Positions 26,163-34,613 are shown, counted from the first letter of the stretch. The stretch: 39,225 bases of DNA from Gemmatimonadota bacterium (GCA_022820995.1 JAJEEM010000005.1:1-39225); one strand, 5' to 3'. Notes: generated from the letters alone by a model not told the origin. Translations and numbers: made by a program.

Positions 26163-29100
26163 GGTGCGGACATTAGAGAGGTGGAGCGGCCCCCGAAAGC
26201 GGGACGGGCGGGGGCGGGCGGTTGTGCGGGGGCGGACGGCCACGGCTCTCGGGCTGACCGCGCTGCTGGCCGCCGGGTCGTTCGCCTGCCTCTCTTCCGC
26301 CGGCCGCGCCGGTTCCGGCCCTGCCTCCGTCGGCCCGGCCACGTCCGTCCCGCCCGCCGCCGCCGCTCCCGCCGCCGCCGCTGCCGACGCCGCATCCGGC
26401 GCTCCCGCGGCCGCCGCTTCCTCCGGCGCCGACGCGTCGGGTGCGGCCGCCTCGGCCCCCGCCGCTTCCCCCGGCAGTCGCCCGGTCGAGCCGGCGCTTT
26501 CCGCCGACGCGCGGGCCTGGGTGGAGGAGACGCTCGCCGGCCTGAGCCTGCGGGAGCGGGTCGCGCAACTCGTGATGGTGTGGATGAGCGGCGGCTACGC
26601 CCCCCTCGACGACGAGGAGTTCACTCGCATCGAATCCCTCGTGCGCGACGACGCGATCGGCGGGATCGTGATCTCGCTCGGGACCCCCCTCGGCTACGCC
26701 GCGCGACTGAACCGGCTGCAGGGCTCCGCCGACGTCCCCCTCCTCGTCGGCGCGGACTTCGAGTCCGGAGCCGGGTTCCGGGTGAGCGGCGTATTCGCGC
26801 TTCCCAACATGCTGGAGATGCCCGGCGCGACGGTCCTCCCCCCCGCCATGGCGCTCGGCGCGGCGGACGACGAGGACTTCGCCTACTCCGCCGGCCGGAT
26901 CACCGGCATCGAGGCGCGGGCCCTCGGCGTCCACATCACCTTTTCCCCCGTGCTCGACGTCAACAACAACCCCGCCAATCCCATCATCAACACGCGCTCC
27001 TTCGGGGAGGATCCCGAGCGCGTGGCGGCGCTGGGCGCGGCGTTCATCCGGGGCGCGCACGATGCCGGCCTTCTCGCCACCGCCAAGCACTTCCCCGGCC
27101 ACGGAGACACCGGGACGGATTCCCACGTCGCCCTCCCGGTCATTCCCGGCGACCGCGCCCGCCTCGACAGCCTCGAACTCGTCCCCTTCCGCCGCGCGAT
27201 CGCGGAGGGCGTGGACGCGGTGATGACGGCCCACGTCGCGGCCCCCGGCATCCTCGGCGCCGGCGCCCCGCCCGCGACGCTCTCCCCCTACTTCATGACG
27301 GACATGCTGCGCGACGACCTCGGCTTCGACGGCGTCCTCTTCACGGACGCGCTCGACATGGCCGCCATCGCCGACGGCTACGGCGCCAGCGAAGCCGCGA
27401 TCCGTTCGCTGGAGGCCGGCAGCGACGTCCTCCTCATGCCGCGCGAGCCGCTGCGGGCCATCGCGGCCGTCGTCGGCGCCGTCCGCTCCGGCCGGCTCAC
27501 CGCCGGGCGCATCGACGCCTCCGCCCGCCGCGTGCTGGAGTTGAAGGCGCGGGCCCGCCTGCACGAGGGCGCCGGGGTCGACCCCGACGCCATCCCCCGG
27601 CTCGTCGGCACCCGGTGGCACGAATCCTTCGCCCGCGGCGTCGCGGCGCGCTCCATCACGCTCGTGCGCAACGAGGCCGGCGTCGTGCCCCTCGACCGCC
27701 TCGAGTCACGCCCCGTGCGCTCCGTGCTGTCCGTGACCTTCGCCGGAACGAACGACCTCGCCGCCGGCCGCGTCTTCAATCGCGAACTCGGCCGGGCGGT
27801 GCGCGTCCGCCGCGCCCGGATCGGGTTCGACACCCGGCCCGGCGTCTACGACTCGCTCCTCCGCCGCGCCCGCTCCGTCGACGCCGTGATCTTCTCCGCC
27901 TACGTCCGGCCCGGCGCCGCGCGGGACTCCACCGACCTCCCCGAGGAAGTCCGTGGCTTCTTCGACCGCCTCGACGCCGCCGGCCGAACCTCCGTGCTCG
28001 TCTCCTTCGGGAGCCCCTACCTGCTCACGTCGGTGCCGGACGCGGAGACGTACCTCATCGCCTGGGGCGGGGCGGACGCCTCGCAGGAAGCCGCCGCGCT
28101 CGCCCTCCTCGGCGCGCCGATCTCCGGCCGCCTGCCGATCTCGCTCCCGCCCCGTCACGCCCTCGGCGATGGCCTGGTCATCGAGGGAAGCGCGGAGGCG
28201 GGAGCCGGCGTGCGAGCGGAGCCCGGGCTGGCGTTCGTCGAGGGAGTCGAGGGACACGGCCCGCCGGTCGCGGACGGCCGCATGCGGCTGGCGCCGGAGG
28301 AGTGGCCCGTCAACGTGGGGATGGACGGGGATTCCCTCGCCCGCGTGGACCGGATCATCGAGGCGGCGATCGCGGACGGCGCGACCCCCGGCGCGGTCCT
28401 CGCCGCGGGACGGGGAGACCGGGTCGTCCGGCTGCGCGGCTACGGAAACCTCGATTGGGCGTCTTCCGCCGCCCTGCCGGCCGGGACCGCCGCGACCGAT
28501 TCGAGCCTGTACGATCTCGCGTCGCTCACGAAGGTCGTCGCGACCACGACGGGCGTGATGCAGCTCGTCGACCGCGGCCGTCTCTCCCTCGACACCCGCA
28601 TCGGCGAGCACCTGCCGGAGTGGTCGCGCGGGTGGAAGGGCGACGTCACCGTCCGCCATCTGTTGACCCACCAGGGGGGACTGCCGCCGTTCCTGCCATT
28701 TTGGCGCACTCTCCGGGGAGAGGAGGAGTACCGCGAGGCCTTCGCCGCCCTCGAACCCGACTATGAGCCGGGGGATGACGGCGAGATGACGGTCTATTCC
28801 GACATCGGGTTCATGACGCTCGGATTCCTGATAGAGGAGGTCACGGGACAGCCGCTGGACTACTACCTGCACGAATCCGTCTTCCGTCCGCTGGGGATGA
28901 GGGAGACGTGGTTCGATCCGCCCCGTTCGCTGCACCGCCGCACGGCCCCGACCGAAGTGGACACCGTCTATCGGCACCGGCACGTACACGGCGAGGTGCA
29001 CGACGAGAACGCCCACGCGCTGCACGGCGTGGCGGGGCACGCGGGACTCTTCTCGTCGGCCCGGGACCTCGCGAAGTTCGCCGCCTGGATCCTCGCCGCC

Positions 29101-29595
29101 GCGCGCGAAGGGCGAGATCTCGCCGCCGCCGCGCGCCCCCCGCCGGGGCCGTATACCCGTTCGTTCTCCACCCGTCTCGACTCGCCGTCGCCGGAGACCG
29201 TCGCGCGGTTCACGGCGCGGGCCGCTCCCGCCTCGAGCCGGGCGCTGGGCTGGGACACCACCTCCGGTCGCTCGTCGGCGGGGGACTACTTCGGTGAAGG
29301 CGCGTTCGGGCACACCGGCTTCACCGGCACGAGTTTCTGGGTGGACCCGGAACTGGACCTCTTCGTCGTCCTGCTCACGAACCGCGTGAACCCGACCCGG
29401 GACAACCGGAAGCACATCGCGTTGCGGCGCGCGGTCCACGACGCCGTCGCGACCTCGATCCGCGACCGGACCGTACGCCCCCGCGATCCAGCCGATGCGG
29501 GCGACGGAGGCGACCCCGGCGACCCCGGCGACCCCGGCGACGCGGGCGACCCCGGCGACGCGGGCGGTCCGACGCTCCGGGCGCGCGACCGCTGA
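26161..29595 (+). CDS. NagZ-like beta-N-acetylglucosaminidase fused to a beta-lactamase-fold serine hydrolase
   Basis: The 1144-residue protein has a signal segment ending F-A-C, an Ala/Pro-rich linker to about residue 115, a GH3 domain and a C-terminal serine hydrolase. The GH3 part has the NagZ motif K-H-F-P-G-H-G-D-T with K309 and the catalytic D-x-H dyad, and the nucleophile D396 in F-T-D-A-L-D-M. The second part carries the class C beta-lactamase/DD-peptidase triad: S788-L-T-K791, Y879-S-D and H1051-T-G. NagZ removes GlcNAc from muropeptides. In B. subtilis the next enzyme, AmiE (YbbE), is a beta-lactamase-fold amidase that removes the peptide from MurNAc, so the fusion may do both steps. 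GGAGG at 26151-26155 decides ATG 26161. A D-P-G repeat tail precedes the stop. Confidence 0.88.
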   Translation: MVRTLERWSGPRKRDGRGRAVVRGRTATALGLTALLAAGSFACLSSAGRAGSGPASVGPATSVPPAAAAPAAAAADAASGAPAAAASSGADASGAAASAPAASPGSRPVEPALSADARAWVEETLAGLSLRERVAQLVMVWMSGGYAPLDDEEFTRIESLVRDDAIGGIVISLGTPLGYAARLNRLQGSADVPLLVGADFESGAGFRVSGVFALPNMLEMPGATVLPPAMALGAADDEDFAYSAGRITGIEARALGVHITFSPVLDVNNNPANPIINTRSFGEDPERVAALGAAFIRGAHDAGLLATAKHFPGHGDTGTDSHVALPVIPGDRARLDSLELVPFRRAIAEGVDAVMTAHVAAPGILGAGAPPATLSPYFMTDMLRDDLGFDGVLFTDALDMAAIADGYGASEAAIRSLEAGSDVLLMPREPLRAIAAVVGAVRSGRLTAGRIDASARRVLELKARARLHEGAGVDPDAIPRLVGTRWHESFARGVAARSITLVRNEAGVVPLDRLESRPVRSVLSVTFAGTNDLAAGRVFNRELGRAVRVRRARIGFDTRPGVYDSLLRRARSVDAVIFSAYVRPGAARDSTDLPEEVRGFFDRLDAAGRTSVLVSFGSPYLLTSVPDAETYLIAWGGADASQEAAALALLGAPISGRLPISLPPRHALGDGLVIEGSAEAGAGVRAEPGLAFVEGVEGHGPPVADGRMRLAPEEWPVNVGMDGDSLARVDRIIEAAIADGATPGAVLAAGRGDRVVRLRGYGNLDWASSAALPAGTAATDSSLYDLASLTKVVATTTGVMQLVDRGRLSLDTRIGEHLPEWSRGWKGDVTVRHLLTHQGGLPPFLPFWRTLRGEEEYREAFAALEPDYEPGDDGEMTVYSDIGFMTLGFLIEEVTGQPLDYYLHESVFRPLGMRETWFDPPRSLHRRTAPTEVDTVYRHRHVHGEVHDENAHALHGVAGHAGLFSSARDLAKFAAWILAAAREGRDLAAAARPPPGPYTRSFSTRLDSPSPETVARFTARAAPASSRALGWDTTSGRSSAGDYFGEGAFGHTGFTGTSFWVDPELDLFVVLLTNRVNPTRDNRKHIALRRAVHDAVATSIRDRTVRPRDPADAGDGGDPGDPGDPGDAGDPGDAGGPTLRARDR
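29501..29566 (+). repeat. GACCCCGGC tandem repeats at the end of the fusion gene
   Basis: Nine-base units GACCCCGGC, with GACGCGGGC variants, repeat about seven times and encode a run of G-D-P-G-D type residues in the last 30 codons of the fusion hydrolase. It looks like a disordered, slippage-prone tail. Confidence 0.7.
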
Positions 29596-31028
29596 CCTCC
29601 CTCGACCTCGCGATCCTCGTCGTCTATCTCGGCGGGATCACGGCCTGGGGGGCGTGGCTCGGGAGGGGCGCGCGCGGGGGAGAGGAGTATTTCCTGGGGC
29701 GGCGCGACCTGCCGTGGGTCGTCGTCCTCCTTTCCGTCGTGGCGACGGAGACGAGCACGCTCACCTTCCTCTCGATCCCCGGCATCGCGTACGGCGGGTC
29801 GCTCGCCTTCGTGCAGATCGCGGCGGGATACGTGCTCGGCCGGATCGCCGTCGCCTCGTGGCTCCTGCCGGCCTACCGCGAGGGACGGCTGCGGACGGCC
29901 TACGAGTTGCTCGAGGCCCGCTTCGGGACGGAGACCCGGCGGCTGACCTCCGGCATCTTCATGATCACGCGCCTCCTCGCGGATTCCGTGCGGCTCTTCG
30001 CGACGGCGATTCCGCTCACCCTCGTCACGGGGTGGCCGCTCATCACCTCCGTGCTCGTCATCGGGGCCGTCACCTTCATCTACACCTTCATCGGCGGCAT
30101 CCGCGCGGTCGTCTGGGTGGACGCCTCGCAGATGGCGCTCTACCTGGCCGGCGGGCTCATCGCCCTCGTCGTCCTCGGCGGCGCCGTGCCCGGCGGCTGG
30201 CCCGAGATCCTCGCCCGCGCCGGGGAGGCCGGGAAGCTCACCGTCATCGATCCCGTCCTCGACTTCGGGCGACCCTACACGCTGTGGGCCGGACTGCTCG
30301 GCGGCGCCTTCCTCTCCATGGGTTCCCACGGCGCGGACCAGCTCATCGTCCAGCGCCTCCTCGCCTGCCGCGACCTCGCCGCGAGCCGCCGCGCCCTCGT
30401 CGGCAGCGGCTTCGCCGTCCTCTTCCAGTTCACCCTCTTCCTCTTCGTTGGCTTGGGCCTCTGGGCGTGGTACGACGGAGCCGCCTTCGTCCGGGCCGAC
30501 GAGATCTTCGCGGGGTTCATCGTTGAAGCGCTCCCCGCCGGCGTCCGCGGCCTCTTGATCGCGGGCGTGTTCGCGGCCGCCATGTCTACGCTCTCCAGTT
30601 CGATCAACGCGCTGTCATCCACGGCGGCCTACGACTTCTGGGCGGCGGCCCGTCCGGAGGCGGACGAGCGGCGGATCCTGCGCGTGGGGAGGATCGCGGC
30701 CGTCGCGTGGACGGTGCTCCTCGTGGCGGCGGCGATCGGGTTCATCCCGCTGAGCGAGGAGAGCACCGCCGTGGAGGTGTCGCTCGGGATCGCGTCGCTC
30801 GTCTACGGCGGGCTGCTGGGGGCGTTCGCGCTCGCCCGCTTCTCGCGCCGGGCCACGAGCCGCTCGGCCCGCCTCGGGATCGCGCTCGGGATCGCGTCCG
30901 TCAGCGCGATATGGATCGGGGCGCGTGCCGCGGTCGCCTGGCCGTGGTTCGTCCTCATCGGCACGGCGATCACCGTGACCGTCGGCCTCCTCGCCGGCTC
31001 CCGCCGCGGTTCGCCCGCGGGAGAGTGA
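29592..31028 (+). CDS. Sodium:solute symporter family protein
   Basis: A 478-residue, roughly 13-helix membrane protein of the SSS (SSF) family. Hallmarks are E-E-Y-F-L-G-R-R-D-L-P-W after the first helix, T-E-T-S-T-L-T-F-L-S-I-P-G in the sodium-site region, and the G-G-I-R-A-V-V-W-V-D segment. Transporters of this family use sodium to import sugars, amino acids or other solutes. Its place directly behind the NagZ fusion suggests it imports a released amino sugar such as MurNAc or GlcNAc, an inference. The only ATG/GTG/TTG start (29739) would cut off helix 1 and the Y-F-L-G-R-R motif; CTG 29592, overlapping the preceding stop as CTGA, gives a full protein. Confidence 0.87.
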   Translation: MTSLDLAILVVYLGGITAWGAWLGRGARGGEEYFLGRRDLPWVVVLLSVVATETSTLTFLSIPGIAYGGSLAFVQIAAGYVLGRIAVASWLLPAYREGRLRTAYELLEARFGTETRRLTSGIFMITRLLADSVRLFATAIPLTLVTGWPLITSVLVIGAVTFIYTFIGGIRAVVWVDASQMALYLAGGLIALVVLGGAVPGGWPEILARAGEAGKLTVIDPVLDFGRPYTLWAGLLGGAFLSMGSHGADQLIVQRLLACRDLAASRRALVGSGFAVLFQFTLFLFVGLGLWAWYDGAAFVRADEIFAGFIVEALPAGVRGLLIAGVFAAAMSTLSSSINALSSTAAYDFWAAARPEADERRILRVGRIAAVAWTVLLVAAAIGFIPLSEESTAVEVSLGIASLVYGGLLGAFALARFSRRATSRSARLGIALGIASVSAIWIGARAAVAWPWFVLIGTAITVTVGLLAGSRRGSPAGE

Positions 31029-31060
31029 GGCCGGGAGTGAGGCCGGGAGTGAGGCCGCGG
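31025..31060 (+). repeat. Tandem 12-base repeats at the start of the protease gene
   Basis: GTGAGGCCGGGA occurs at 31025-31036 and 31037-31048, with a near copy at 31049-31060. Each begins with an in-frame GTG, so three possible starts are stacked; the first overlaps the symporter stop as GTGA. Confidence 0.65.
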
Positions 31061-33640
31061 GGCGTACGCGCGCTTGCGGCGGCCGCCCTCGTGTGGATCG
31101 CCGCCTGCGGCGATGGGGAGCCGGACGTCATGGGACCGGGACCCGTCTCCGTCCCGAACCGCCCGCCGGAGGCGGTGGGGACGATCCCCGCGCGGACGCT
31201 GCCGGTGGGGGATACGGCGACGGTGGACGTGTCGCCCCACTTCCGCGATCCCGACGGCGACGCGCTTTCCTACACGGTGGCGTCATCGAACGCGGAGGTC
31301 GTCGGCGTTTCGGTGTCCGGCAGCGCCGTCACGGTCACCGCCGTCGCCCGGGGCATCGGCACGATCACGGTGACCGCGCGCGATCCGCAGGGTCTTCTCG
31401 CCCAGCAACTCTTCGAGGTCACGGTGCCGAACCAGGCGCCCGCGGCGGGGGACACGATCCCGGCCCGGACGCTGTTCACCGGCGAGACGGCGACCGTGGA
31501 CGCCTCCGCCCACTTCCATGACCCGGACGGAGACGCGCTCACGTTCACGGCGACCTCTTCCAGTCCCGGGGTCGCGACGGTCACGGTCTCCGAGGCGACG
31601 CTGACGATCCGCGCCATCGCCGCGGGCGCCGCGACGGTCACGGTGACCGCGAGCGATCCGGACGGCGCCGGGGCGGAGCAGCGTTTCGAGGTCACGGTGC
31701 CGAACCGCGAGCCGGAGGCCGTCGGGGCGCTTCCCCCGCGGACGCTCGCCGTGGACGAGACGGAACCTGTCGTCGTGTCCCCGTTCTTCCGGGACCCCGA
31801 CGGCGATGCCCTCGCCTACGAGGCGGCTTCGTCGGACACCGCGGTCGCCGCCGTCGCCGTGTCGGGCGATACGGTGTCGGTCACGGCGCTCGCGAAGGGT
31901 GTGGCGACGATCACGGTGACGGCCCGCGACGGGCAGGGTCTCGCCGCGGAGCAGCGCTTCGAGGTCACGGTGCCGAACCGGGCGCCCGCGGCGGCGGACA
32001 CGATCCCGGCCCAGACGCTGTTCACGGGCGAGACGGCCACCGTGGACGCCTCCGCCCACTTCCGGGACCCGGACGGCGACCCCCTCACGTTCACGGCGAC
32101 CTCTTCCAGTCCCGAGGTCGCGACGGTCACGGTCTCCGAGGCGACGCTGACGATCCGCGCGGTCGCCGCCGGCGTCGCGACGATCTCGGTGACCGCGAGC
32201 GATCCGGACGGCGCCGGGGCGGAGCAGCGCTTCGAGGTCACGGTGCCGAACCGCGCGCCGGAGGCCGTCGGGACGCTTCCCCCGCGGACGCTCGCCGCCG
32301 GCGAGACGGAGCCCGTGGTCGTGTCCGCGTTCTTCCAGGACCCGGACGGAGACTCCCTCACTTTCATGGCGGCATCCTCGAGTCCCGAGGTCGCGACCGT
32401 CTCCGTGGCGGGCGATACGGTGGCGCTCACGGCGCTCGTGAAGGGCGTGGCGACGATCACCGTGACGGCCCATGACGGGGAGGGCCTGGCCGCGGAGCAG
32501 CGCTTCGAGGTCGCGGTGCCGAACCGGGCCCCCGAAGTCGTGGGCCCGATCCCGTCCCGGACGCTGCCCGAGGGGGAGGCGGCGACGGTGGACGTGTCCG
32601 CCCACTTCCGGGACCCGGACGGAGACCCGCTCACCTACACCGCGGCCTCGTCGAATCCCGACATCGTGCTCGTCGTGGTCTCCGAAGCGACGCTGACGAT
32701 CGGCGGGCTCGCCCCCGGGGTCGCACTTGTCACGGTGACCGCGCGCGATCCGGAGGGAGCCCACGCCGCCTCATCGTTCGAAGTGACCGTCGTGCGAACG
32801 GAGGACCCGTTCGAGATCGACCTTGTGTTCGCGACGTCGATGAACCGGGCGCAGGAGGCCGCGTTCCAGCGGGCCGCGGAGCGCTGGATGGAGATCCTGG
32901 CGCCGACGGATCTCCCCGACGTGCGGCTCAACCAGACCCTGGGTTGCGGCCCCGACCCGAGGTTCGAGCGCTACGTGGAGACGATCGACGACCTGATGAT
33001 CGTCGTCGCGGTGACCGAGATCGACGGTCCGCGCGGAACCCTGGGCCGGGCCGGGCCCTGCGCGATTCGGATCTCGAACTCATTGCCCGTTTACGGCCGG
33101 ATCCAGTTGGACGCGGCCGACCTCGACCGCCTCGAGACCCGGGACCTGGAGGAGGTGATCCTTCACGAGATGGGGCATGTGCTCGGCATTGGCCTTCTCT
33201 GGCCGTATCTCGACCTGCTCCGAAACCCCGCGTCGGCAACGTCGTCGCCGGACACCCACTTCACGGGCCCGCTGGCCATCGCCGCGTTCGACGACGCGGG
33301 CGGCGCGGGCTACCGCAGCGCAAAGGTGCCCGTGGAGAACACGGGCGGTCAGGGCTCGCGGAACAGCCATTGGAGGGAAAGCGTCCTGGCGCTGGAAGTC
33401 ATGACGCCGTACCAGCACCTCGGGGTGGCCGAACCGATGAGTGCGATCACCATCCAGTCGCTCGCGGATCTCGGCTACGAAGTCGACGCGACGCTCGCCG
33501 AACCCTACCGCCTGCCCAGCGCCGACATGGCGCGCGCCATCGAAGCGGCGCCCGGCATCCCCTACGGAGACGACATCTGGAGAGGCCCCCTCGTCGTCGT
33601 CGACCCCACCGGCCGCATCGTCCGCGTGATCCCGAGGTGA
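31025..33640 (+). CDS. Lipoprotein with six Ig-like repeats and a leishmanolysin-like metalloprotease domain
   Basis: An 871-residue protein from GTG 31025: a short signal ending V-W-I-A-A-C-G (lipobox), then six tandem 91-residue cadherin/Ig-like repeats from about residue 45 to 590. Each repeat has N-R-x-P-E, R-D-P-D-G-D, a pair of V-T-V strands and ends F-E-V-T-V-P. The C-terminal part carries a zinc site H714-E-M-G-H718-V-L-G-I-G, a possible third ligand H782 in N-S-H-W, and a Met-turn at 793 (E-V-M-T-P). This spacing resembles M8 leishmanolysin-type metzincins. It is probably a lipid-anchored surface protease with stalk-like repeats; the substrate is unknown. The start overlaps the symporter stop. 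Confidence 0.8.
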   Translation: MRPGVRPGVRPRGVRALAAAALVWIAACGDGEPDVMGPGPVSVPNRPPEAVGTIPARTLPVGDTATVDVSPHFRDPDGDALSYTVASSNAEVVGVSVSGSAVTVTAVARGIGTITVTARDPQGLLAQQLFEVTVPNQAPAAGDTIPARTLFTGETATVDASAHFHDPDGDALTFTATSSSPGVATVTVSEATLTIRAIAAGAATVTVTASDPDGAGAEQRFEVTVPNREPEAVGALPPRTLAVDETEPVVVSPFFRDPDGDALAYEAASSDTAVAAVAVSGDTVSVTALAKGVATITVTARDGQGLAAEQRFEVTVPNRAPAAADTIPAQTLFTGETATVDASAHFRDPDGDPLTFTATSSSPEVATVTVSEATLTIRAVAAGVATISVTASDPDGAGAEQRFEVTVPNRAPEAVGTLPPRTLAAGETEPVVVSAFFQDPDGDSLTFMAASSSPEVATVSVAGDTVALTALVKGVATITVTAHDGEGLAAEQRFEVAVPNRAPEVVGPIPSRTLPEGEAATVDVSAHFRDPDGDPLTYTAASSNPDIVLVVVSEATLTIGGLAPGVALVTVTARDPEGAHAASSFEVTVVRTEDPFEIDLVFATSMNRAQEAAFQRAAERWMEILAPTDLPDVRLNQTLGCGPDPRFERYVETIDDLMIVVAVTEIDGPRGTLGRAGPCAIRISNSLPVYGRIQLDAADLDRLETRDLEEVILHEMGHVLGIGLLWPYLDLLRNPASATSSPDTHFTGPLAIAAFDDAGGAGYRSAKVPVENTGGQGSRNSHWRESVLALEVMTPYQHLGVAEPMSAITIQSLADLGYEVDATLAEPYRLPSADMARAIEAAPGIPYGDDIWRGPLVVVDPTGRIVRVIPR
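31157..32794 (+). repeat. Six tandem 273-base repeats in the protease gene
   Basis: Units begin at 31157, 31430, 31703, 31976, 32249 and 32522 and are each exactly 273 bases (91 codons) without indels. Units 2 and 4 are the most alike, as are 3 and 5, so a two-unit (546-base) block was duplicated. Confidence 0.9.
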
Positions 33641-33685
33641 TTCAGGACGAGCTTTACTCGCACGAGGGGAGGGCGGGGTCGTCGC

Positions 33686-34062
33686 TCACCGAACTTCGAT
33701 GCCCTGCTCTGCGGCGACCCACATGTCCTTCTCGGGGTACTCGACGGCCCACGTCTCCCCACCAGCCTCAGAGCGTCGACGACCTTTTCCTGGTCAGCGG
33801 TTGATACAACGGCGTTCCACCACTTGGCGCTCCTGTCGTCTTCCAGGACGCCTGGCCCCAAAGAGCGGCACCGGATCTCGGAAGGGCTCGTGTCGGCCCC
33901 CATTCGTACGGCGTCGAGGACTGTGGTCTTCCCCGCGCCGTTGTCTCCGGTGAGCAGCGTCACCCGACCGAGTCGCCTGATCGAAAGCTCCCGGATCCCC
34001 CGAAACCCGGCGATGGCCAAGGTCGGGAGATGAAGGCGGTTCCCGGGTGTTTCGGGAGTCAT
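33686..34062 (-). pseudogene. Truncated and frameshifted AAA-type ATPase remnant
   Basis: Reading leftward from ATG 34062, with GGAG a few bases upstream, the product begins M-T-P-E-T-P and continues I-A-G-F-R-G-I-R-E-L-S-I and Walker A G-D-N-G-A-G-K-T-T. This is the start of RecF/OLD-like AAA ATPases. Soon after the P-loop it jumps to C-R-S-L-G-P-G-V-L and D-A-L-R-L-V, skipping what should be a large middle part, with no Walker B. Near 33765 a second frame (E-T-W-A-V-E-Y-P-E-K-D-M-W) takes over and ends at TGA 33688-33686. The 377-base span is not a multiple of three. It is best seen as an internally deleted relic. It lies 50 bases downstream of the coiled-coil gene on the same strand. Confidence 0.6.
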
Positions 34063-34112
34063 TAGGTCTCCGGCGACGCGGGAGTCGGCACGGCGGTAGT
34101 GCTGGCCCGGCG

Positions 34113-34613
34113 TCAGGTAGGCTGCGGCCTGTCGAAACCGTGAACCACGGTCGCGGAGAGGGCGGCGAACTTCTCGTCGAGCTGCTCGGCGATCTCCTTG
34201 CCGATCTGGTTCAACCGCGCGTCGAACCCCTTCAACTGCGCGTCGACGTGCTCCTGCAAGTGGGCGACGTGCTCGCGGGCGCTGACGGACTGCTCCCGGA
34301 ATCCGGATATCTCGTTGCGGAGCTCGACAAACCGGCGCTCCCACTTCACGTCTATCGTGCCGAAACGGTTTTCCATCGCCCCGAAGCGGAGGTCGATGTC
34401 TTCGAACCGGCGGTCGATGGCCTCGAACCGGCGCTCCATGGCCTCGAACCGGTGCTCCCACTTCACGTCCATTGCCTCGAACCGGTGCTCCCACTTCACG
34501 TCCATCGCTTCAAAGCGGCGGTCGATGGCCTCGAAGCGTGGCTCGAGGGCCCGCACGACCGCGGCCGCCAAGGCCTCGTCGCGACCGTTACGTGTGAATT
34601 TGCGGATCAGCAA
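34113..34613 (-). CDS. Coiled-coil protein with mixed heptad and hendecad repeats
   Basis: From TTG 34613 the product has 166 residues. After R-K-F-T-R-N-G-R-D-E and a short helix comes a run of units that begin R-F and repeat at 7 or 11 residues: R-F-E-A-I-D-R, then twice R-F-E-A-M-D-V-K-W-E-H, then five further 7- and 11-residue units. This gives a long, highly charged coiled coil; a second helical stretch (E-H-V-A-H-L-Q-E-H-V-D) follows. No signal or membrane segment is seen, so it is probably cytosolic. GGGAGGG sits just before the TTG. I do not recognise a named family. With the ATPase remnant downstream it may once have been a two-gene unit. Confidence 0.7.
   Translation of the reverse strand: MLIRKFTRNGRDEALAAAVVRALEPRFEAIDRRFEAMDVKWEHRFEAMDVKWEHRFEAMERRFEAIDRRFEDIDLRFGAMENRFGTIDVKWERRFVELRNEISGFREQSVSAREHVAHLQEHVDAQLKGFDARLNQIGKEIAEQLDEKFAALSATVVHGFDRPQPT
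34441..34506 (-). repeat. Tandem 33-base repeat in the coiled-coil gene
   Basis: Two 33-base copies (34441-34473 and 34474-34506), nearly identical, encode two 11-residue hendecad units. It shows recent duplication of the structural unit. Confidence 0.85.

Noticed and set aside
31157..32794. CRISPR-like regular repeats
   Set aside because: The 273-base units are in-frame protein domain repeats with no short conserved repeat and unique spacer pattern.
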